Notes under the pieces: model-generated
Told to the model about the DNA's origin: nothing
The model's database searches: none
What the model saw: only the letters and a program-made list of their open reading frames with translations
Assembly (NCBI RefSeq): GCF_002025665.1
Contig: NZ_CP018786.1
Coordinates: 310,001 to 374,000 of the forward strand
From: Chryseobacterium indologenes
GTDB lineage: Bacteria; Bacteroidota; Bacteroidia; Flavobacteriales; Weeksellaceae
Length of the DNA: 64,000 bases
Direction of reading: 5' to 3'
Made by a program: the position numbers and the translations under genes
In this document: piece after piece, positions 26,901 to 33,300 of the stretch
Layout of the letters: each line of letters starts with the position of its first letter
Position numbering within the stretch: position 1 is the first letter of the stretch

Positions 26901-27003
26901 TATGATTGTAGGCGGGCTGATTGTCTGTATGCTGCTGTCATTTACAATACTACCTATCATTTTCCATTATGCCTACTGTAAAAAGCATAAGGAAGCAATA
27001 TAG
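23905..27003 (+). CDS. CusA/CzcA family heavy-metal RND transporter
   Basis: A 1032-residue inner-membrane proton-driven metal exporter of usual length. It has TM1, a first periplasmic loop, the TM2-6 block (about 335-490), a second loop and the TM8-12 block (about 865-1020). The TM4 proton-relay motif reads GALDFGLLLEGTLVIVEH: Asp395 and Glu408 align with CzcA Asp402 and Glu415, while the middle acidic residue is Glu401 rather than Asp408. The substrate (copper/silver versus zinc/cobalt/cadmium) cannot be fixed; the DFG motif favours the Czc side. The regulator pair lies upstream and a terminator follows. Confidence 0.93.
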   Translation: MRKFVQNIVSFSLKNSLIVLLGTFLLLAGGIYSYMHTPIEAFPDVTNTRVRVITQWPGRSAEEIEKFVTLPISKEMNAIPNKTSVRSISLFGLSVVTVIFDDHVNDFYAQQYASNKLGNVELPAGAEYSIEPPSGATGEIYRYIIKSKLPIKEVTTIQDWVVERELLAVPGVADVVSFGGEEKTYEIKINPTELHNYDLSPLDVYEAVSKSNINVGGDVVAKGDQAYVVRGIGLLEKKEDIENIQIEVKGSTPILVKHVAEVKVSAKPRLGQVGYNKENDVVEGIVIMLRGENPSEVIARLKDRIEELNGGELPGDVQIVPIIDRTELVNTTVHTVSKNLIEGVILVSIIVFIFLYNWRTTFIVASVIPLAFLFAIIMLKIQGLPANLISMGALDFGLLLEGTLVIVEHVFVALELKAKKIGLRRFNKISKLGIIKKSAGSVASYIFFALLILIVALMPIFSFQKVEGKMFSPLAFTLGYALLGSLILSLTYVPAMCKLLLTKNIEEKENFISRFFRVNIYRIYEFSDRHKKGFIIGFIALLAVCGWRFSNYGSEFLPKLNEGAIYVRATLPNSVNLDESVRLTKEMKEILMKYDEVKFVMTQTGRPNDGTDPTGFFNIEFNIQLKPENEWKKNISKEELLEEMRISLEKFPGINFGFSQPIQDNVEEYVAGVKAPLVIKIFGNDLFELENYANKVANSIRTVPGISDVNVFKNIGLPELRIQLHDSKMAKYGVSTADAQAVIEMTIGGQAATKFYEEERMFDVMLRFEKDYRDTPEKMGNILIPTQDNKKVPLKEIATIDYHTGPSFIYREGNSRYIGVGFNIEGRDLGSTIQEAKMKVDKEVKLPKNHKMTWAGEFESKERAAKQLAMVVPISLVLILMLLYFNFGNIKDTLISSITLAFAFIGGFLSLWFTGTIFGISAGIGFIILFGVATIDGIVLIGVMKENLQNRMSLKESIAQGVKSRIRPVVMIALMGSMGLLPAAMSNGMGSEIQKPLAIMIVGGLIVCMLLSFTILPIIFHYAYCKKHKEAI

Positions 27004-27027
27004 TTTCTTTTATTTTGTTCATTATGA

Positions 27028-27061
27028 GGCCGGGATCCGTGAGGAAGATCCCGGCCTTTTT
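27028..27061 (+). terminator. Intrinsic terminator of the RND operon
   Basis: The 10-bp GC-rich stem GGCCGGGATC/GATCCCGGCC (27028-27037, 27047-27056) is followed by T5. Confidence 0.93.
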
Positions 27062-27062
27062 A

Positions 27063-27818
27063 TTATGCTTTTTTTGTAGCTTCTAAAATTTCAATATTCT
27101 TCACCACATCGCTGCTTTCACATTTTTTAAGCTCTTTTAGAAGAGCAGGAGTTAGGATCTTCGGGTTCAGAATTTGGGTTGCAACTTTAGCGGCGGCGTA
27201 ATCTACAATCCCAATCACAGATTCTCTCAGGAAATTCGGAGTATTGGAGGCGATGATTGCTGTTGCCCAGGAAGTGTCTCTTGCTTTGGATATGGCGAAA
27301 TCAAGTACAGCATTATCCTTTCCGTTGGAGAGTTTGTCAACAAGATCCACCGGATAGCAGATTTTGTTTAAAGAATCCTGTACGTTCTGATTGATGGAAG
27401 CAATGACATTATTAATGTTCTCAAAATCTTTTTTCAGAGGATTTATTTTCCGGTAAGGCATAATAGAAGCAGCAGAAACACCGAGGTCCAGGTTGATGTG
27501 AGCATTCATACCAAGAAATATATGCTGTAATATTAAAATATTCTTGTTTTTAGTGGCTTCAAAAGCAGTATACCATGAGTTGGTACATCTTTCTCCTTTG
27601 CTATAGCTTTCCCATGCCTGAAGATATCTTTGTGCAAAAGCAATATCAAGCAATGTCATTCTGGGATTATCTTCAAATTTTTTCTGCTGAATTCCTTTCA
27701 GAACCTGGGCGGTCATGATTCTGTAGGTACAGGCAAAATATCCCGCAGGGCTTTTGTTTTCCTTGCACCAGATAATTATCTCATCCAGTTTTTTAAGAAC
27801 TTCTTCAATGGTTTTCAT
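27063..27818 (-). CDS. DUF5995-like cytosolic protein
   Basis: A 251-residue, mostly helical protein without signal peptide. The segments SPAGYFACTYRIMTAQV, FAQRYLQAWESY and QHIFLGMNAHINLDLGVSAA look like the DUF5995 family as I remember it; no biochemical role is known to me. The conserved-looking His residues (QHIFLGMNAHINLD) could bind a metal. Convergent with the metal pump genes, two bases after their terminator. Confidence 0.6.
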   Translation of the reverse strand: MKTIEEVLKKLDEIIIWCKENKSPAGYFACTYRIMTAQVLKGIQQKKFEDNPRMTLLDIAFAQRYLQAWESYSKGERCTNSWYTAFEATKNKNILILQHIFLGMNAHINLDLGVSAASIMPYRKINPLKKDFENINNVIASINQNVQDSLNKICYPVDLVDKLSNGKDNAVLDFAISKARDTSWATAIIASNTPNFLRESVIGIVDYAAAKVATQILNPKILTPALLKELKKCESSDVVKNIEILEATKKA

Positions 27819-27843
27819 GATGGTTTTGTTTACTTAAAGATAA

Positions 27844-27870
27844 TAAAAAAGTGAGCCGGAAAGCTCACTT
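27844..27870 (-). terminator. Intrinsic terminator of the double-glycine peptide gene
   Basis: Stem AAGTGAGC/GCTCACTT (27849-27856, 27863-27870); on the minus strand it is followed by T6. It lies 20 bases past the stop at 27890. Confidence 0.85.
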
Positions 27871-27889
27871 TATGTATTGTTCATTCTGA

Positions 27890-28126
27890 TTATGGAGTGA
27901 TGATTATCGGATCAGGAAAAGGTTCAAGAACCAGTGGCTTGCACATGGCTGCCGGTTGGCAGGTTCCTCCCATGCATATAAAGTTAGTCATTGTGGTAGT
28001 ACCGTCAGGACATCTGATCATGCCTTCACCATGGCATCCTCCCGGACATTCTGCCGGATAGAGTGTTCCACCAAATACATCTTTCATTTCTGTTCTCGAA
28101 AGTTTTGTAATGTTTAATTTTTTCAT
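27890..28126 (-). CDS. Double-glycine-leader Cys-rich peptide (bacteriocin-like precursor)
   Basis: A 78-residue precursor. The leader MKKLNITKLSRTEMKDVFGG has the Bacteroidota pattern K-L-x-x-x-E-M/L-K-x-V-x-G-G, expected to be cut after GG (residues 19-20) by a peptidase-containing ABC exporter. The core of 58 residues has six cysteines (27, 31, 39, 51, 56, 62), enough for three disulfides, and a Pro-rich tail. No exporter or modifying enzyme is in the window. Activity (antibacterial, signalling or other) is unknown. A second such gene lies at 30037, with a perforin-like gene between. Confidence 0.75.
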   Translation of the reverse strand: MKKLNITKLSRTEMKDVFGGTLYPAECPGGCHGEGMIRCPDGTTTMTNFICMGGTCQPAAMCKPLVLEPFPDPIIITP

Positions 28127-28415
28127 GAGTTTAATTTTTAATTATGGTATTGGTTTGTTGTAACCCGCTCATCATTAATAAGTGAGTTGAGTTGCTATAA
28201 GCTAAAATAATTAAATTAATTCATTGATAAAAGAAATATGTTTTAAATTTTTAATTCAATTTGTGTGTAACATTTTGAAATAAAATTGGTTGTGTGTTTG
28301 AATGTGTGTTTATTTCCATTCAAAGAGAGATAAATTATTGTGATTTTCTATTGCTAACGATCTATTAATTCCCTTGTTTATGATTTATGTCATTCTGGTT
28401 TTGAATGCAAAGAAT

Positions 28416-28423
28416 TAAGTTTG
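28416..28423 (+). promoter_or_regulatory. -7 promoter box of the MACPF gene
   Basis: TAAGTTTG matches TAnnTTTG, 18 bases before the ATG. The nearest TTG lies too close (12 bases). The rest of the 315-base divergent gap 28127-28441 is very AT-rich and I see no other defined element. Confidence 0.5.
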
Positions 28424-28441
28424 TGTACTTAAAATAAAAAT

Positions 28442-29842
28442 ATGAAAAAACTAAGTTTCTTTTTTACCAGTATTGTTTTGCTGTTTTTAACATCTTGCTC
28501 TACTGAAGAATTTGAAAATTCTAACCAAAATGAAAACTCAAAAAAAAGCTCAGGGAGAAATTTTGCTAAATTCGCTGGTGATGGCGCTTATGACATCTTA
28601 GGATATGGTTATAACGCAACCGGAGAATATGCAAATTCAAACTCCTCAGGATATCAGGTAATTGATCTTGAAAAGTTCAAAAACGAACAGGCCGGAAGAT
28701 TGATTACTGATAATGTATTTTCTCAGGAGTATCTTGAAGAATATGGTGAAAATGCAGAAGCGTATTCAAAAATGGTATCTACGAAGGTAGGGGCAACAGC
28801 TGGATTTTCTTTATTTAAAAAGCTCATTTCTGTTACTTTTAGTTCTTCGGTGAGTAATACTACAACCAATAAATTTGATGCTAAATATATTTATGGAAGC
28901 TATAATCTTTTAATTAAACAAAGAAGATTCAGGTTTAATGCTACTCCTGTTTTATTATCAGATTATTTGACTCCGGAGTTTACGAGTGATCTACAGAACA
29001 ACAGCCCTGCGCAGATTGTAAACGATTATGGAACCCATGTTGCGGTAGATATTTATACCGGTGCCAAGCTAGATGTAATGTTTCAATCTGAAACAACGAA
29101 TCAAAGCCGTGAAAAGGCAGCCAGAGTGGGTGTTAAAGTGGGTGTAAAAAGTATTTTTGATGCCAATGTTGATAACGACGTAGATACTTCAGAATCCAAT
29201 AAAAACTTTTCCAGAAAACTATCCTTTAAAACAAGAGGAGGAGATCCGTCTAAGAGTTTGGTAGGTGAGCTGAACCTTGATCAGGCGAACCCTAAAATTA
29301 ATATTTCCAGTTGGCAGAACAGTTCAACACCAACGAATGCGGTATTGGTAGAGTTTGGAAGCAATGGTTTGGTTCCTCTTTATGAGCTCATTAAAGATCC
29401 GGTGAAGAAAGCTCAATTGAAAGCTTATATCGATCAATATTTAATTGATAATCAGGTGAGATTAGATTATACCAATACGGCAAATCTTGTCAATGGTAAT
29501 TTTGTTAGAAATCCTGCGACCAACCAAATCTTTTTTATGTTTGAAAACAAATTGAGATATATCCAAAGCCCTATGACACTTTATGGATTATTTAATATTA
29601 CCAGTGGTGAAATTGCTACTGTGAGCCCAAGCAATTTATCAACAGTAGAACGTGGAGCAGACTTGACACCTGATAATGATCTTAAACAGGATAATTATAC
29701 CAATAAGATTTATATGAGGGAAGGTAATATTTTAAGATATATTCCAAATATTGGTATTTATAATAAATATAGATTTAATAATAATGCAGTTAAAAAAATA
29801 AATGGTACAAATGGCTATACAATAGGCAGCGATATTTTTTAA
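28442..29842 (+). CDS. MACPF (perforin-like) domain lipoprotein
   Basis: A 466-residue lipoprotein (lipobox LTSC, Cys19) with a membrane-attack-complex/perforin domain at about 40-335: LGYGYNATGEYAN matches the N-terminal region of Bacteroides MACPF proteins, and YGTH at 196-199 is the family signature. Ser/Thr-rich amphipathic segments (about 110-145 and 215-270) fit the two membrane-inserting hairpins. The C-terminal part has two related modules (TNQIFFMFENKLRYI ... TLYGLFN and TNKIYMREGNILRYI ... IYNKYRFN) that may bind a surface receptor. Some Bacteroidales MACPF proteins (BSAP type) kill related bacteria; the same role here is inferred. Confidence 0.85.
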   Translation: MKKLSFFFTSIVLLFLTSCSTEEFENSNQNENSKKSSGRNFAKFAGDGAYDILGYGYNATGEYANSNSSGYQVIDLEKFKNEQAGRLITDNVFSQEYLEEYGENAEAYSKMVSTKVGATAGFSLFKKLISVTFSSSVSNTTTNKFDAKYIYGSYNLLIKQRRFRFNATPVLLSDYLTPEFTSDLQNNSPAQIVNDYGTHVAVDIYTGAKLDVMFQSETTNQSREKAARVGVKVGVKSIFDANVDNDVDTSESNKNFSRKLSFKTRGGDPSKSLVGELNLDQANPKINISSWQNSSTPTNAVLVEFGSNGLVPLYELIKDPVKKAQLKAYIDQYLIDNQVRLDYTNTANLVNGNFVRNPATNQIFFMFENKLRYIQSPMTLYGLFNITSGEIATVSPSNLSTVERGADLTPDNDLKQDNYTNKIYMREGNILRYIPNIGIYNKYRFNNNAVKKINGTNGYTIGSDIF

Positions 29843-29861
29843 TTTGAAATAATAACTGTAA

Positions 29862-29894
29862 AAAGAGACTGTCACAAAAGACAGTCTCTTTTTT
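29862..29894 (+). terminator. Intrinsic terminator of the MACPF gene
   Basis: A perfect 12-bp stem AAAGAGACTGTC/GACAGTCTCTTT with a 6-base loop and a T6 tail. Confidence 0.93.
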
Positions 29895-30036
29895 ATTTCT
29901 CAAATTTCAATATATAATTGTTTGAAGTGTAGTGTATTAAAAAATAAATTGTATATTTATTTCCAGGTAAAGAGAAATAATAAAGAGGAATCCGAAAATC
30001 TTAAAGAGTAGGAAATCAAATTAAACTAAATTAATC

Positions 30037-30204
30037 ATGAAAAATTTAAAAAGCTTAAACAGAAAAGAGTTAAAAACTGTTTTAGGTGGTGCAGCATTGG
30101 CTTGTGAAACACCTGTAGATGGAGGCTGTCCGGCAGGATATACATTCTGCAGCAATCCTTATTGCTGTTATCCACCAAGAAAACCATATATCTGTTTTGA
30201 TTAA
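30037..30204 (+). CDS. Short double-glycine-leader Cys-rich peptide
   Basis: A 55-codon gene. The leader MKNLKSLNRKELKTVLGG has the same pattern as the peptide at 27890 (K-x-L-x-R-K-E-L-K-x-V-x-G-G). The core of 37 residues has six cysteines (23, 31, 38, 43, 44, 53) plus many Pro and Tyr. A terminator follows directly, so it is a single-gene transcript. It is predicted to be exported and cleaved after GG; activity unknown. Coding is supported by the leader match and the terminator placement. Confidence 0.8.
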   Translation: MKNLKSLNRKELKTVLGGAALACETPVDGGCPAGYTFCSNPYCCYPPRKPYICFD

Positions 30205-30210
30205 GAAAAA

Positions 30211-30234
30211 AATCCCTCAACTGAGGGATTTTTT
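30211..30234 (+). terminator. Intrinsic terminator of the short peptide gene
   Basis: Stem AATCCCTC/GAGGGATT with loop AACT and T6 tail, 6 bases after the stop codon. Confidence 0.9.
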
Positions 30235-30305
30235 ATTTATTAAGGATTTTCTTTTTAAAGTTACTGCTTAACGTAAGAATTCAGGTTTAATAGGACACTA
30301 AATAA

Positions 30306-31196
30306 TCAGAACCCACTTTTTTCATAAATTTCACGAGGTGACTTTATGAAAACATCTTTCCAGGAGTCTTTGCCATTCTTTAATATATATTGTTCAATAA
30401 TTTTGTAGCCGATGTAATATCCTATTGCACCGGGAAGTTTTTCATTAAGTTTTGTCTCTCTGCTCCTGAAGATATCTATAATGTTGGCATCTTCTGAAAA
30501 TTTACTTTTCTCAAAAAATGATTTAATCAGTTCCATGTTTTTTTCACATAGCTTTAATTCTTGATCTGTATAGCCAAGATGTTGTGCAAGTGTATATTTT
30601 TTCTTCCAGTATTTTTGATTAATCCAAACGGCAAAACCTTCTCCGATTATAGGTTCCAGTGCAGTTCTGTCATCATGCTTGTTTGTTTTCATCATAATTT
30701 GATGGGTAATTTCATGAGGTAAAATTTGCTCAATACTTTCTAAAGACTTATTGTTTTCGTGAGATAAATCTATCACCATCGCGTATCTGCCCAGTCCTCC
30801 TAAATCAGTCCACGCGGGGCCAAATAATATATACCAGTCTCCCTTGACATCGTAACCGGTCAGAGTTTTCATGTCTTTAGAAAACTTTTGAAGAGATTGG
30901 GTGATTTGTTTTCCATTCACATATTTGCTTTTCTCAATCCAGTTATCTGTTTGAGACTGATTGTCGTTGAGCCATTGTACCACTTTGTCAGAATTTCCCA
31001 GATATCCATTCCATAGCTTTTGATACGGAGTGTAAATAGAATCTGCATATACTTTATTCCTTTGAATAGAATCCGAATTTTTGTAGTGCTTCAATATTCT
31101 GATTTGTACAGTAGAAACATCAATAGTATTGATGTCCTTTTGGGCAAAAAGGCCCTGGAAGAAAATTATAAGGAAGATAGAAATATATTTTTTCAC
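30306..31196 (-). CDS. Secreted HExxH metallopeptidase-like protein
   Basis: A 296-residue protein with a signal peptide (1-19, ending GLFAQ). HEITH at 161-165 in ILPHEITHQIM is a zinc-binding motif, and Glu186 in GEGFAVWI, 21 residues after the second His, is placed as the third ligand of a gluzincin (E-x-x-x-x-x type helix). No propeptide or sorting domain is seen, so it is probably periplasmic or a soluble secreted enzyme. The family is not recognised for certain; a DUF2268-like protein is possible. Follows the YciI-like gene by 11 bases, so cotranscribed. Confidence 0.7.
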   Translation of the reverse strand: MKKYISIFLIIFFQGLFAQKDINTIDVSTVQIRILKHYKNSDSIQRNKVYADSIYTPYQKLWNGYLGNSDKVVQWLNDNQSQTDNWIEKSKYVNGKQITQSLQKFSKDMKTLTGYDVKGDWYILFGPAWTDLGGLGRYAMVIDLSHENNKSLESIEQILPHEITHQIMMKTNKHDDRTALEPIIGEGFAVWINQKYWKKKYTLAQHLGYTDQELKLCEKNMELIKSFFEKSKFSEDANIIDIFRSRETKLNEKLPGAIGYYIGYKIIEQYILKNGKDSWKDVFIKSPREIYEKSGF

Positions 31197-31207
31197 AGTA
31201 AAAAACT

Positions 31208-31678
31208 TTAAGGATTTTCTTTTGAGATTTCATCGTGATGCTTTAGATACAAAGGTAACGCTGCTGAACCATACCAAGGGAAAATTTCATAGCTGAAAAC
31301 ACCAGCCTGAACCGCAGGATCGGTTTTTACCCATTGTTCAGCTTCTTCCTTAGATTTAGTATTGAAAATAAACATACCGCGGTAGTTTTCCTTATTCTTT
31401 TCAAGGAAAGGTCCGGCAACAACAATTTTGCCTTCATCTGCCAGTTTGCCGATATTGGTCATGTGGCCTTTCATGAGTTCTCCCATTTTGGCTTTGTCTT
31501 CAATTTTAGCAGAACCTGATGTCAGCATGACAATCGTATAAGGTTTCATTCCATATTTGTCAGCTCCTAAAGAAGTGGCCAGTTCCTGATTATATTTAGG
31601 CTTTTCTGCTTTCTTTTCCTGAGCAAAGGAAAAAGCTGATATGAGAAGACCTGCAAGGAGTAATGTTCTTGATTTCAT
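31208..31678 (-). CDS. YciI-like domain protein with signal peptide
   Basis: A 156-residue exported protein: signal peptide (ending SFAQ), a Lys-rich linker, and a YCII-related domain (about 45-135) with the features MLTSGSAKIEDKAKMGELMKGHMTNIGKLADEGKIVVAGPF and WVKTDPAVQAGVFSYEIFPW. YciI-like domains have a ferredoxin-like fold with a conserved His-Asp pair; their role is poorly known. The export is less usual than the cytosolic form. Likely first gene of a two-gene transcript with the metallopeptidase. Confidence 0.75.
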   Translation of the reverse strand: MKSRTLLLAGLLISAFSFAQEKKAEKPKYNQELATSLGADKYGMKPYTIVMLTSGSAKIEDKAKMGELMKGHMTNIGKLADEGKIVVAGPFLEKNKENYRGMFIFNTKSKEEAEQWVKTDPAVQAGVFSYEIFPWYGSAALPLYLKHHDEISKENP

Positions 31679-31750
31679 CTTGTTTTATTTTGATAAATAT
31701 AATAAATCCTTTTAGATTTTTGAAAACTGAATTTTAAGTGATGATAAAAA

Positions 31751-31777
31751 CAAAAAACCTCGATGACTTCGAGGTTT
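31751..31777 (-). terminator. Intrinsic terminator of pncB
   Basis: Stem AAACCTCG/CGAGGTTT (31755-31762, 31770-31777), followed on the minus strand by a T6 run; 26 bases after the pncB stop. Confidence 0.88.
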
Positions 31778-31802
31778 ATATCTAATTGTTCTGATGAGGT
31801 TA

Positions 31803-32981
31803 TTAATCTTTAATTCGTAAAAATTCTTTCGCCAATTCAATCATCTTTGGATCTCCGGTATATTTACCATGTTCATCTGAAAGTTTTACCGTAGGAATCC
31901 ATTCTTTATTGGGAGCTTGTACACCGATGAGTTTCATTACGATATTCATTGGTTTCAATCCTACATCATTGGTAAGGTTGGTTCCGATTCCGAATGAGAT
32001 GCCAATTTTTCCTCTGCAGTAATTGGTGATTTCCTCTACTTTTTCAAGATTTAAAGCATCGGAAAAAATAATATATTTAAACATCGGATTAATCCCGTTT
32101 CTTTGATAGTGGGCAATGGTTTTATCTGCAAATTCTAAAGCATCACCACTGTCATGACGAACCCCATCGAAAAGCTTCGCAAATTTTTTGTCGAACTGTT
32201 GGAAGAAAACATCGGTAGTATAAGTATCAGACAAGGCCACTCCAAGATCGCCTCTATAGACGTCTACCCAGTGTTCCAGTGCCATTTCATTGGCCATTTT
32301 GAATCCATATTCGGCTGCGTGGAACATAAACCATTCATGAGCATGCGTTCCGATTGGTTTTACGCCGTACTTCATTGCAAAATGAACGTTTGAACTTCCG
32401 ATAAATGTAGATTCTTTTTTCTGAGTTAAAGCTTCCATTACCAGATTCTGAACCTTATAAGAATGTCTTCTTCTCGTTCCGAATTCTGCAAATGTTACTC
32501 CAAGTCTACCCAATGAGTCAGCCTTTTCGATTGTTTTGCTCATCACCACTTCGTTGGAATCTCTTTCCATGTGGTTCATCTCGTAATGCAGCTCACTGAT
32601 TAATGCAAGTAGTGGAACTTCCCAAAGAATGGTTCTGTACCAAAGTCCTTCCACAATAACGGAAAGATCGCCTCCTTCCTGATGAATTTTTACTTCAGAT
32701 GGGTCATAATGGTAGCCTTCTAAAAAATCAAGATAGGGTAGATCTATATAAGGACATGTTCTTGCCATGAATTTTTTTTCATCCTTCGTAAGCTTAAGTT
32801 CAGCCATTTTATTCACAGCTTCTCTTAAAGCAGCATCAAACCCTTCCGGGAAGTGGTGCTTCCCTCTGTTGATAAATTCATATTTTACAATAGAACCCGG
32901 AAATAGCTTTACCACAGCATTCTGCATGGTTATTTTATAGAAATCATTATCAAGGATAGAGTTTAATCTGACGTCGTTCAT
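31803..32981 (-). CDS. pncB: Nicotinate phosphoribosyltransferase
   Basis: A 392-residue cytosolic enzyme of the Preiss-Handler route to NAD: nicotinate + PRPP + ATP gives nicotinate mononucleotide. Family segments are clear: N-terminal ILDNDFYKITMQNAV, FGTRRRHSYKVQ (with the His phosphorylated in this family close to TRRRHS), GTHAHEWFM and VRHDSGDALEFADK. Length fits the PncB (type 1) subfamily. A -7 promoter box lies 20 bases upstream. A decayed second copy of its 5' end lies at 33168-33240. Confidence 0.95.
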   Translation of the reverse strand: MNDVRLNSILDNDFYKITMQNAVVKLFPGSIVKYEFINRGKHHFPEGFDAALREAVNKMAELKLTKDEKKFMARTCPYIDLPYLDFLEGYHYDPSEVKIHQEGGDLSVIVEGLWYRTILWEVPLLALISELHYEMNHMERDSNEVVMSKTIEKADSLGRLGVTFAEFGTRRRHSYKVQNLVMEALTQKKESTFIGSSNVHFAMKYGVKPIGTHAHEWFMFHAAEYGFKMANEMALEHWVDVYRGDLGVALSDTYTTDVFFQQFDKKFAKLFDGVRHDSGDALEFADKTIAHYQRNGINPMFKYIIFSDALNLEKVEEITNYCRGKIGISFGIGTNLTNDVGLKPMNIVMKLIGVQAPNKEWIPTVKLSDEHGKYTGDPKMIELAKEFLRIKD

Positions 32982-33000
32982 AATATGTGTAATTTTAACG

Positions 33001-33008
33001 CAAATATA
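33001..33008 (-). promoter_or_regulatory. -7 promoter box of pncB
   Basis: Minus strand TATATTTG, exact TAnnTTTG match, about 20 bases before the pncB ATG. No TTG at the expected -33 distance. Confidence 0.55.
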
Positions 33009-33020
33009 AAAATAAAAAAT

Positions 33021-33047
33021 AAAATCCCCTAAATGTAAGGCGATTTT
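33021..33047. terminator. Terminator-like hairpin between the dps remnant and pncB
   Basis: AAAATCcCCT/AGGcGATTTT forms a 9-bp stem with one C-C mismatch and T-rich flanks on both sides. Its place after the dps fragment suggests it is the former dps terminator. Confidence 0.55.
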
Positions 33048-33077
33048 TTTGAAATATTTCCATGCTTTTTGATGGAG

Positions 33078-33155
33078 TTACTTTCCAAGATAAGAATTGT
33101 GCACCAGACTTCTTTCTCCTGTTCGGTAATATAGTAGCTCATTTGAGAGTTTGGC
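33078..33155 (-). pseudogene. Decayed copy of the dps 3' end
   Basis: About 78 bases align with the last 26 codons of intact dps (34824-34900). Shared blocks include CTTCTTTCTCCTG and CGGTAATATAGT; the decoded part keeps YITEQEKEVW. There are scattered changes and a one-base deletion that shifts the frame. No start or other dps sequence remains. Confidence 0.85.
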
Positions 33156-33167
33156 CTATATATATAA

Positions 33168-33240
33168 TTTTACAACAGTATTCTGCATGGTAATGTTATG
33201 AAAATTGTTGTCGGGTATTGAATTAAAGGGTAATGCAGAT
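33168..33240 (-). pseudogene. Decayed copy of the pncB 5' end
   Basis: About 73 bases align with codons 1-24 of pncB (32911-32981). The decoded minus strand gives NSIPDNNFHNITMQNTVVK against NSILDNDFYKITMQNAVVK in the intact gene. The start codon is lost and a frameshift lies before this stretch. Only 12 bases separate it from the dps remnant. Confidence 0.85.
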
Positions 33241-33300
33241 TTTTTTTGTAATAAAATTTAATAATTTAATTTTGTTTTCTATATTTATTTAGGCAGTAAA

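Noticed and set aside
27890..30204. The GG peptides as lanthipeptide or other modified-peptide clusters
   Set aside because: No modifying enzyme, protease or exporter is encoded nearby, so only export by a distant transporter can be proposed.
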